Assembly: GCA_046759385.1 (NCBI GenBank)
Contig: JBHICC010000064.1
Location: 1 to 11,540 of the forward strand
Source: JBHICC01 sp046759385
GTDB taxonomy: Bacteria > Pseudomonadota > Gammaproteobacteria > Acidiferrobacterales > SPGG2
DNA length: 11,540 nucleotides
Direction: 5' to 3'
A program made the position numbers and the translations under genes. Below the pieces are notes generated by a model, which was given only the letters and a program-made list of their open reading frames with translations, searched no databases and was not told the origin of the DNA. Below, one piece after another: positions 5,910 through 11,540 of this stretch (the first letter of the stretch is position 1; every line of letters begins with the position of its first letter).

Positions 5910-6416
5910 TTACTGTGCCAGCATACTTTTCGTTATTTCCACGAGCTTATCTCGATTCAGGACGCCGTTCCATCTACGCACAATGCGGCCGTTTTTGTCG
6001 ATGATAAACGTCGTCGGCATGCCAAATACATTGTAGCGGCGCATTATCTCAGGGTCGTCAGAATAACCTGTGGGATAGGTGATACCTAGCTCCTTAACGA
6101 GCTCCTTGGCGTCCTCATGACTTCCCAATTCGGTGAACAGACCCACGTCAACACCAAGCACGACAACCTGGCTCTTGAATTCTTCGTAGAAGCTTTGGAA
6201 TTCCGGCATTTCCACCCGGCACGGCGGGCACCGCCCCGCCCAGAAATTGAGAACAATTGGCCGACTGCGCAGGTCCGACAAGCGCAATTGGCTCGTGCCA
6301 AGATCGTTGCGCTTGTCAAATAACGTGATCACGAGGTCGGGGGCTGACTCCTCGGCACCAACCGCCGCACCGAATAGGCTGCCCACGAGCAAGGTCGAGA
6401 TTACCAGGCGACACAC
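5910..6416 (-). CDS. TlpA/ResA-like periplasmic thioredoxin-fold protein
   Basis: With the GTG start at 6414-6416 the protein is 168 residues: a signal peptide or anchor (CRLVISTLLVGSLFGAAVGA, residues 2-21), then a TlpA-type thioredoxin fold with the active site RCPPC (Cys63, Cys66), the PIVLNFWAG strand before it, and the cis-proline motif GMPTTFIID (132-140). Such proteins reduce periplasmic disulfides, often of apocytochromes before haem attachment or of oxidase copper sites. CPPC differs from the CEPC or CGPC of studied members and may shift redox potential. An ATG at 6473 would give 187 residues with a charged leader (GTRRHERKHYYDLEAAK) and no SD; the GTG has GGAGG 8 nt upstream and gives a normal signal peptide. 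Proximity to c-type cytochrome genes fits a maturation role but does not prove it. Confidence 0.9.
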   Translation of the reverse strand: MCRLVISTLLVGSLFGAAVGAEESAPDLVITLFDKRNDLGTSQLRLSDLRSRPIVLNFWAGRCPPCRVEMPEFQSFYEEFKSQVVVLGVDVGLFTELGSHEDAKELVKELGITYPTGYSDDPEIMRRYNVFGMPTTFIIDKNGRIVRRWNGVLNRDKLVEITKSMLAQ

Positions 6417-6424
6417 CTTCGCCG

Positions 6425-6429
6425 CCTCC
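6425..6429 (-). promoter_or_regulatory. Ribosome binding site favouring the GTG start of the TlpA-like gene
   Basis: Minus-strand GGAGG stands 8 nt before the GTG at 6414-6416. The alternative ATG at 6473 is preceded only by CCGGATACA, without a purine-rich SD. Choosing the GTG makes the hydrophobic signal sequence start at residue 2. Confidence 0.6.
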
Positions 6430-6636
6430 AAATCGTAGTAATGTTTACGCTCATGTCGCCGCGTTCCTGCCATTGTATCCGGTTGCTCGTATCAGACCAG
6501 ATCGAGATAGGTTAGTTCAGACCGACCTTACGCAGGAACTTTCTAGATTGTAGGAAACTAAGCTCTGTATAACTGCGCCGATGTAGGTAGATTGGCCCGT
6601 CGCCTTTAGACTCGCATACTGGGGAATTCAGTCGCT

Positions 6637-7230
6637 TTGCAGTTGATCGAAACGAGACGGAAAGACCTATCGCCGCGAGCCCGTCGCAGCCGGCCGCCTG
6701 TATCGCGAGCCTCGCTCGCGGTCAGAACCCTACTCATGCTCATAACCTCACCCGCTCTTGCGACACATGAGATTGATCACCGATACGACGTTATTGGCTA
6801 CGTACTTGATCAGCAAGAAAGGCCAATCGCGGACGCCAAAGTGCGCGTCTTTATGGACGGTCGGGTGATCGGCAATAAGCAAACGGATGGCCGGGGATTC
6901 TACAAGATTCGCTTGCACCTGCATGACAGCGATCTCGGCCGATATTTACAGGTGGAAACAGCAAGCAACAAGAAAACCATCCGCGTCAGCTTCACTGCTG
7001 GCGACAAGAAAACCACACGTGTCCATCACGCCAATTTTATCGGCGGCCAGTTCAGTGAAACAAAGATCGCCCGCGGCGGTTTTCCCATCTGGGGATATGG
7101 GGCGATCGCCGCCGTAGTCATGATGTTGGCGGTTATCATGCTCGGAGGTCGCACAGTGCGCCGGCGTGTGCACACCCCGAGCCCGGCAACGAAAAAACAG
7201 AAGCGATCACGGAAACGCAAGCGGCGTTGA
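6637..7230 (+). CDS. Exported single-pass protein with carboxypeptidase-regulatory-like domain and basic tail
   Basis: The function is not recognised. Reading from the TTG at 6637, the 197-residue product has an Arg-rich n-region (1-30), a hydrophobic core LLMLITSPALA with likely cleavage after Ala42, and a domain at about 47-130 whose YDVIGYVLDQQERPIADAKV and TDGRGFYKIRL segments resemble carboxypeptidase-regulatory-like (beta-sandwich) domains. A membrane segment follows (about 151-170, IWGYGAIAAVVMMLAVIML), then a very basic tail ending KKQKRSRKRKRR. The positive-inside rule puts the sandwich domain in the periplasm and the tail in the cytoplasm. No ATG lies early enough; the only in-frame ATG (6736) falls inside the signal sequence, so TTG 6637 or 6643 must be used (weak GGGG at 6621-6624). 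It is convergent with the SDR gene, 13 bp apart. Confidence 0.7.
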   Translation: MQLIETRRKDLSPRARRSRPPVSRASLAVRTLLMLITSPALATHEIDHRYDVIGYVLDQQERPIADAKVRVFMDGRVIGNKQTDGRGFYKIRLHLHDSDLGRYLQVETASNKKTIRVSFTAGDKKTTRVHHANFIGGQFSETKIARGGFPIWGYGAIAAVVMMLAVIMLGGRTVRRRVHTPSPATKKQKRSRKRKRR

Positions 7231-7243
7231 TGTGGTGGGCCAC

Positions 7244-8023
7244 TCACAAGGTGCCGGGAAACGCACCCCCGTCTATTAGAAAATTCTGACCTGTGATGTA
7301 CCCCGCGTATTGACTGCAAAGGAACGCACACGCATGACCGAACTCCTCGGGTAAACCGAAACGGCCCGACGGATTGGCCTCACGGCGCTCGGCCCAGACA
7401 TCATCGAAGGAGCGGCCACTGTTCTGGGCCACACTATCGACCGTTGCATGGAGCCGATCGGTTTCAAACGGCCCTGGCAGCAAGTTGTTAATCGTCACGT
7501 TGTTGCGAACGGTCTTGCGCGCAACCCCTGCGACAAATCCGGTGAGGCCGGCACGGGCACCATTCGACAGGCCGAGAATATCGATTGGTGCCTTCACTGC
7601 ACTGGAGGTAATGTTGACAACGCGCCCAAAGCGCTGTGCGATCATGTGATCGATGGTTGCTTTGATTAGCTCGATCGCAGTAAGCATGTTGGCGTCAATC
7701 GCTTTGATCCAATCGTCGCGCGTCCAGTCGCGAAAATCGCCGGGGGGTGGACCACCGGCATTATTAACCAAAATATCGGGCCGCGGACACGCATTCAGTG
7801 CCGCCGCACGTCCGTCGGTGGTGGTGATATCTGCCGCCACGGCTATGACTTCAACCCCAGTAGCTGTACGAATGTTGCTTGCGGTCTGCTCGAGCGGCCC
7901 ACTCGTGCGCGCCACGATTGTAATGTTCACCCCTTCTTGCGCCAGCGCCAGCGCACAGGCGCGTCCGAGCCCCTTGCTTGCCGCGCACACGAGCGCTCGC
8001 CTTCCGTTAATTCCGAGATCCAT
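7244..8023 (-). CDS. SDR-fold oxidoreductase-like protein with non-canonical active site
   Basis: The 259-residue protein has the short-chain dehydrogenase Rossmann fold: a nucleotide-binding segment CAASKGLGRA (13-22) in place of TGxxxGIG, NNAG at 87-90, the ITSSAV strand with the catalytic-serine position near 140, and a C-terminal GxxxxIDGGAFPG. Where SDRs have YxxxK, this protein reads LSNGA (Leu152 to Ala156), so the catalytic Tyr and Lys are both absent. This fits a known subgroup of FabG-like SDRs (BKR-like, SDR-like) that lack a perfect cofactor motif and catalytic tetrad. The substrate cannot be predicted, and 3-oxoacyl-ACP reductase activity should not be assumed. It has no signal peptide. 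AAGGAGA stands 8 nt before the ATG. The neighbouring metallo-hydrolase lies 170 bp upstream on the same strand. Confidence 0.9.
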   Translation of the reverse strand: MDLGINGRRALVCAASKGLGRACALALAQEGVNITIVARTSGPLEQTASNIRTATGVEVIAVAADITTTDGRAAALNACPRPDILVNNAGGPPPGDFRDWTRDDWIKAIDANMLTAIELIKATIDHMIAQRFGRVVNITSSAVKAPIDILGLSNGARAGLTGFVAGVARKTVRNNVTINNLLPGPFETDRLHATVDSVAQNSGRSFDDVWAERREANPSGRFGLPEEFGHACAFLCSQYAGYITGQNFLIDGGAFPGTL

Positions 8024-8193
8024 TTGCCTTATCTCCTTACGACCAGCACCATCGGGTGCCGTGCAAAGACAAGCTAAAAACCGTATACACGCGTTACAGC
8101 ACCTTCGTTAATCAACCTCAGCGGCAACAACCAACCTCACAAGCGAGTCGGCAGCCAACAGCGGCGATCACGCACGCCACTCATTGTACGTGC

Positions 8194-9042
8194 TCAAGGT
8201 TGCGCTACTGCTACTTTCCAAAACTCGCGCGTCTCGCCCGGCTTCATCACAATAACCGTGGTTGGAAAGTCCCCGAGTGCCTTCTTGAACTGCGCCGGCG
8301 TGCCTTTCAGTGGTGGAAAAGTACCGTAATGCATTGGCACGACGGTCTTGGCTTTCAGCAGATGGCGCACCGCGTAGGCCGCGTGCGCCGGGTCCATGGT
8401 GAAATGCCCGCCGATCGGTAACAGCGCCACGCTCGGCTGGTAGTATTCGCCGATAAACTTCATGTCGCCAAACACCCCGGTGTCCCCTGCGTGGTAGATC
8501 TTGAAACCGTCTTCCAATTCGATGATGTAACCCGCGGGCTCGCCGCCCGGATGCACGGTTTTCTTCTTGGTGTCGGGATCGGTGTGCACGACCTCGGAGC
8601 TGTGCTCAGCACGGACCATAGTGACGCGAATACCGGGGCCAACTGGCGTAATCGGACCGCTCTTGTTGAAACGGACCATCTGCTTGTATGGCAGCCACCC
8701 CAGAGAGGCAAACGTGTGTCCCATGTCCGCATTTAGCGCTACCTTAGCGCCAGTTATCTTGGCAATCTCCACCGTGTCGCCGATATGATCGCCATGACCG
8801 TGCGTCACGAGAATGAGATCGACCTTCCCGAGCTTGCTAAGGTCTTTCAATTCTTTCGGGGTCTTTGGGTTTTTCTTGATAAAGGGATCGATCAAGATTA
8901 CCTTGCCTTTCGGCGATGTAATCTTGAAAGCCGCCTGACCGAACCACTGTAATTTGACGACCTCCGCGTGAGCAGCGCTGCTTAGTGTCAATACGAAGAC
9001 AGTCAGCGTGAACGCTAGCACTCGAGAACGATTTATTCGCAT
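8194..9042 (-). CDS. Exported metal-dependent hydrolase, UPF0173/beta-lactamase fold
   Basis: From the ATG at 9040-9042 the protein is 282 residues. A clear signal peptide (MRINRSRVLAFTLTVFVLTL..., cleavage after AHA at 26) precedes a complete metallo-beta-lactamase fold of the UPF0173 type: QWFGQAAFKI, LIDPFI (50-55), the metal motif THGHGDH (80-86), AEHSS (145-149), YHAGDTGVFGD (183-193), LLPIGGHFTM (207-216) and PMHYGTFP (236-243). The five histidines and the aspartates expected for a two-metal site are present. The substrate is unknown; UPF0173 members are usually cytosolic, so the signal peptide is notable. An upstream ATG at 9102 would add 20 polar residues before the signal and is rejected because AGGAGA stands 5 nt before the chosen ATG. 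It is followed by the SDR gene. Confidence 0.92.
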   Translation of the reverse strand: MRINRSRVLAFTLTVFVLTLSSAAHAEVVKLQWFGQAAFKITSPKGKVILIDPFIKKNPKTPKELKDLSKLGKVDLILVTHGHGDHIGDTVEIAKITGAKVALNADMGHTFASLGWLPYKQMVRFNKSGPITPVGPGIRVTMVRAEHSSEVVHTDPDTKKKTVHPGGEPAGYIIELEDGFKIYHAGDTGVFGDMKFIGEYYQPSVALLPIGGHFTMDPAHAAYAVRHLLKAKTVVPMHYGTFPPLKGTPAQFKKALGDFPTTVIVMKPGETREFWKVAVAQP

Positions 9043-9047
9043 GTTTG

Positions 9048-9053
9048 TCTCCT
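9048..9053 (-). promoter_or_regulatory. Ribosome binding site fixing the metallo-hydrolase start
   Basis: Minus-strand AGGAGA lies 5 nt before the ATG at 9040-9042 and inside the longer alternative reading, supporting the start that exposes the signal peptide. The 257-bp gap 9043-9299 otherwise shows only short palindromes (CCCTAGGG at 9058-9065) and no gene. Confidence 0.7.
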
Positions 9054-9299
9054 CTCTCCCTAGGGGAAAATGAATACTGACCTTGCTGTTAGTCGATCCC
9101 ACAAACCCACAGCCCTAACCAGATCAAGACTGAGTGTGCGCGGTATTGCCGACATGCCACTCGCCTGCGGTTGTGAGGCAACGGCGTGGCAGGGTACATC
9201 TTCGCGGGAATCGCAAACCACCGCAACCCATGCCCGGATGCAAGGTCCGTGCACGTGCGGGATGGCATTGACGCTAGCGCACAACGGGTGAAGCGGGTG

Positions 9300-10049
9300 T
9301 TAGCGGGGCTTACGTGTCAGCTGTTCTCGGTTGCTGTCGGACGAACGGGAGCCACGCTGTTGCTCGCGTGAGCTCCGTCGTATTCCAACTTCATCGGGTG
9401 TGGCTGGAATCGGCGAGCCACAGTCACAGTATTTGGCCGCCACCGAGACCGCCGCCCCACAGGCGGGACATTTCATCGTGTTCGGTTCGTTCACTGACGC
9501 GACCACCTTCTCGGCGCGGGCGGCCTGGGCAGCACGGAAGCCGGACCCCGGTTTCGTGCCTGTGACGACCTTGTGATCCTCTAGAACCGTGCGCTCACTG
9601 ATACTCTTCGCCTTCAAAGCTTCGGCAACAATGATCTCTTGCCAGGATCGTTGGGCCTTGCCCACAACAGGCATATCGCCTGGCGCGGTTGGCGTAGCGG
9701 TGTGAGCTTGTAGCCGGCCCTCGGCCTCGGCTGTGCGAATACATTGCTCGGCGAGTTCCGCTTGCGCCCAGTCTGCCGCGTGCTGAGTCTCTAGCGCCGC
9801 CGTTGCTTTGCGTTCGTCCTGAGGCGTCCTTGTTACCTCACGTGCTGCCGCATGGGCAGCCTCGATCGCTTGTTCAGCGCGGGCAGCCAAATATTCTTCT
9901 ATCAAAGTTTCTTCCTTCAACGCCAACTCCAGCGCCAGCTGTGGATCCTCCAAGTAAAGCGGATTGAACACATACCCGCAGGCACAGTCCACAGCACCAG
10001 CCGCGTTGCTGTCGCCACAATGTGGACATGTCTTGTCGAACGCGCTCAA
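9300..10049 (-). CDS. Twin-zinc-ribbon protein of unknown function
   Basis: The family is not recognised. The 249-residue protein has a zinc ribbon at each end with identical spacing CxxC-x10-CxCG: Cys8, 11, 22, 24 (CPHCGDSN...CACGYVF) and Cys194, 197, 208, 210 (CPACGAAV...CDCGSPIP). Between them, about residues 33-130 are Ala/Glu/Gln-rich and strongly helical, probably coiled coil (LALELALKEETLIEEYLAAR, AEQAIEAAHAAAREV), then a linker with a second helical patch (SWQEIIVAEALKAKSISERT). The tail (about 222-249) is rich in Arg and Ser. There is no signal peptide or membrane segment, so it is cytosolic. The start is a TTG with GAGG 7 nt upstream (10057-10060); no better ATG exists near the first ribbon. 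Its flanking gaps (257 and 315 bp) suggest its own transcription unit. Confidence 0.8.
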   Translation of the reverse strand: MSAFDKTCPHCGDSNAAGAVDCACGYVFNPLYLEDPQLALELALKEETLIEEYLAARAEQAIEAAHAAAREVTRTPQDERKATAALETQHAADWAQAELAEQCIRTAEAEGRLQAHTATPTAPGDMPVVGKAQRSWQEIIVAEALKAKSISERTVLEDHKVVTGTKPGSGFRAAQAARAEKVVASVNEPNTMKCPACGAAVSVAAKYCDCGSPIPATPDEVGIRRSSREQQRGSRSSDSNREQLTRKPR

Positions 10050-10364
10050 TGCCGCACCTCGGCTCGATGACTATAACCAAAGCGGGCTCGCCGCAGTGGC
10101 ACATACGGTGGGAACATTGAGAAAGTATCAGAAGCGAAGCACGATGCATCGCCTCCGATTTGGCTGCTGTAACTCAACATCCTGTAAGCAGATCCTATCC
10201 ATAGTCCTCTTCTTCACTATAGACCATGGTGCTGCGGGCGCACAAAACCCGCTTACGAAGCCAGATGATGTCCGAAAAACGGCAGATAAGCGGTCGCTAT
10301 AAACCGACGTGAAAAACGTTCTTTGTATAGTTAAAGCGACTCGCACGCCGCCGTGTATCAGCGA
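10050..10364. other. 315-bp gap with no convincing gene
   Basis: This stretch lies between the twin-zinc-ribbon start and the CDGSH stop, both on the minus strand. It must hold the promoter of the former and any terminator of the ilvD-CDGSH unit. I see only a weak GCGGG/CCCGC stem at 10234-10252, a 7-bp CCGCTTA/TAAGCGG pair 31 bp apart, and one small plus-strand ORF described separately. No clear terminator or promoter stands out. Confidence 0.5.
10144..10302 (+). CDS. Possible small secreted peptide, 52 residues (doubtful)
   Basis: An ATG-initiated frame on the plus strand in the gap gives a short n-region, a hydrophobic stretch ILSIVLFFTIDHGAAGA and a short polar end QNPLTKPDDVRKTADKRSL, which would pass for a signal peptide with an AGA cleavage site and a 19-residue product. 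There is no good SD (GAAGCGAAG only) and no promoter, and three cysteines sit in the n-region, so it may be chance or a gene remnant. Not matched to any family. Confidence 0.15.
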   Translation: MHRLRFGCCNSTSCKQILSIVLFFTIDHGAAGAQNPLTKPDDVRKTADKRSL

Positions 10365-10592
10365 CTAGGGAGCGGGTTTGTCTTCGCTACCGAGGACAGC
10401 TGCTTCCGCAGCCTGAAAACCGATCTTGCTATGCGTACCATCGCAGAATGGCTTCGTGGTTGAGCCGCCACAACGACACAAAGCAAAAGGCCGCCGCTCA
10501 ATCGAGTATTCGACACCGTTCCAGTCCACCACCTGTACGTCGTCACCCTCGACCATATACGGGCCGTTTTGCCGAACCGTGATCTTGATCAT
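10365..10592 (-). CDS. CDGSH iron-sulfur domain protein
   Basis: The 75-residue protein carries the complete CDGSH motif C-x-C-x2-S-x3-P-x-C-D-G-(S/A/T)-H: Cys39, Cys41, Ser44, Pro48, Cys50 and His54 in CRCGGSTTKPFCDGTH. This ligates a labile 2Fe-2S cluster through three Cys and one His, as in mitoNEET-type proteins, used in redox sensing or cluster transfer. Its N-terminal half (MIKITVRQNGPYMVEGD) is the short beta-rich region common in bacterial single-CDGSH proteins. The ATG at 10590-10592 follows GGAGGAGG (10595-10602); a longer reading from 10610 would place that SD inside the gene and is rejected. It lies 23 bp after the ilvD stop, so it is probably co-transcribed with that 4Fe-4S or 2Fe-2S dehydratase. 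Confidence 0.93.
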   Translation of the reverse strand: MIKITVRQNGPYMVEGDDVQVVDWNGVEYSIERRPFALCRCGGSTTKPFCDGTHSKIGFQAAEAAVLGSEDKPAP

Positions 10593-10615
10593 TGCCTCCT
10601 CCACATCCACTAGAG

Positions 10616-11540
10616 CTATTCGTCGGTTACACAGCCGTCACTCGCATCCTTCACGTTCTTGATGTACTTGAACAACGTTCCCCGTCTTGCCTTGTACGGC
10701 GGCATTGTCCACGTTTGGCGTCTCGCGTCGAGCTCATCATCACTCAGATTCACATTCAGAGTGTTGTTCGCCGCATCGATGGTGACAGCATCGCCATCCT
10801 TGATCAACGCAATGGGGCCCCCGTCCTGTGCTTCGGGCACAACGTGGCCAATGATAAATCCGTGCGAGCCGCCGGAAAACCTCCCGTCGGTAATAAGCGC
10901 TACGTGCTGTCCCAAACCTGCACCCATAAGCGCTGACGTGGGTGTGAGCATCTCCGGCATCCCGGGGCCGCCTTTCGGCCCTTCATAGCGAATCACAACA
11001 ACGTCTCCCTTGTTTATCTCATTACTTTCGAGTGCCGCGAGCATCGCTTCTTCGGAATCGAAGACTTTCGCTGGTCCCGAGAAGCGCTCGCCCTCTTTAC
11101 CAGTGATCTTCGCAACCGCGCCACCGGGAGCGAGGTTGCCTCGCATGATCTGCAGGTGGCCTGTGGCCTTGATCGGATCAGCGAGCGAATGAACAACATC
11201 TTGGCCCTCCTTCAGACTAGGCACATCCGCCAAGTTCTCGGCGATCGTTTGGCCAGTAACAGTAAGGCAATCCCCGTGAAGCAAGCCCTGCTCAAGAAGG
11301 TATTTCATCACTGCCGGCGTTCCGCCGATCTTGTGAAGATCCTCCATCACGTACTTGCCGCTTGGTTTCAGGTCAGCTAGATAAGGTACCCGATCACTCA
11401 CTGCCTGAAAGGCATCGATAGTTAGCGGAACCTCTACGGCCCGCGCCATGGCGATTAGATGCAATACGGCGTTAGTGGAGCCACCGAGTGCAATCACTAT
11501 CACCATCGCATTTTCGAATGCTTCTCGCGTCATGATGTCG
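10616..11540 (-). CDS. ilvD: Dihydroxy-acid dehydratase IlvD, C-terminal part (5' end outside window)
   Basis: IlvD dehydrates 2,3-dihydroxy-3-methylvalerate and 2,3-dihydroxyisovalerate to 2-keto acids in isoleucine and valine synthesis, in the cytosol, using an iron-sulfur cluster and Mg2+. The visible 307 residues start in frame at the window edge (DIMTREAFENAM) and end normally (GCVTDE). Family signatures include ALGGSTNAVLHLIAMA, DLKPSGKYVMEDLHKIGG, IRYEGPKGGPGMPEML, and TDGRFSGGSHGFIIGHVVPEA, whose Ser in RFSGG is the proposed catalytic base of dehydratases of this family. The N-terminal cluster cysteines lie outside the window. No frameshift is seen. The CDGSH gene follows directly. 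Confidence 0.96.
   Translation of the reverse strand, partial: DIMTREAFENAMVIVIALGGSTNAVLHLIAMARAVEVPLTIDAFQAVSDRVPYLADLKPSGKYVMEDLHKIGGTPAVMKYLLEQGLLHGDCLTVTGQTIAENLADVPSLKEGQDVVHSLADPIKATGHLQIMRGNLAPGGAVAKITGKEGERFSGPAKVFDSEEAMLAALESNEINKGDVVVIRYEGPKGGPGMPEMLTPTSALMGAGLGQHVALITDGRFSGGSHGFIIGHVVPEAQDGGPIALIKDGDAVTIDAANNTLNVNLSDDELDARRQTWTMPPYKARRGTLFKYIKNVKDASDGCVTDE

Noticed and set aside
7653..8111. A 152-residue plus-strand frame antisense to the SDR gene
   Set aside because: The codon pattern belongs to the SDR gene on the other strand; the Ala/Ser-rich translation has no fold signature.
9250..9300. GCACGTGC palindrome and CACCCGCTTCACCCG direct repeat as operator sites
   Set aside because: Too short to distinguish from chance in GC-rich DNA, and located downstream of a stop codon.

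Overview
The window looks like chromosomal DNA from a gammaproteobacterium, possibly a chemolithoautotrophic or sulfur-oxidising one. The basis is a FadD that tracks the Escherichia coli enzyme almost residue for residue, a di-haem cytochrome c4, a P460-type cytochrome and a PII-like regulator paired with a CBS protein. The lineage is inferred from gene content, not from a marker gene. There are no rRNA, tRNA, CRISPR, transposase or phage genes.

Layout: (1) 1-629, + strand: the 3' end of a PII-like regulator overlapping a two-CBS-domain protein by ATGA. (2) 665-2347, - strand: long-chain acyl-CoA ligase FadD, with a GTG start that removes 31 spurious N-terminal residues. (3) 2620-3872: a divergent pair, cytochrome c4 (-) and an exported pentapeptide-repeat protein (+), with overlapping promoter-like sequences between them and a strong hairpin after the latter. 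(4) 3957-6416, - strand: an exported P460-family c-type cytochrome, an exported DUF3179 protein and an exported TlpA-like thioredoxin, each separately spaced by about 120 bp. (5) 6637-7230, + strand: a signal-peptide protein with one beta-sandwich-like domain, one C-terminal membrane segment and a very basic tail. (6) 7244-9042, - strand: an SDR-fold protein lacking the catalytic Tyr/Lys pair, and an exported UPF0173-type metallo-hydrolase. (7) 9300-10049, - strand: an unrecognised protein with a zinc ribbon near each end. (8) 10365-11540, - strand: the 3' part of ilvD followed 23 bp later by a small CDGSH iron-sulfur protein.

Seven of the eight genes between 2620 and 9042 carry a Sec-type signal peptide. 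The set combines electron carriers (c4, P460), a thiol-disulfide protein (TlpA) and several unassigned envelope proteins. This suggests a region devoted to periplasmic redox chemistry, but most genes have their own spacing and probably their own promoters, so it is not a single operon. No defence system, biosynthetic cluster or mobile element is visible. The best leads for unknown biology are the twin-zinc-ribbon protein, the exported single-pass protein with a basic tail, the P460 cytochrome with its DUF3179 neighbour and a shared upstream sequence, and the PII-CBS coupling.
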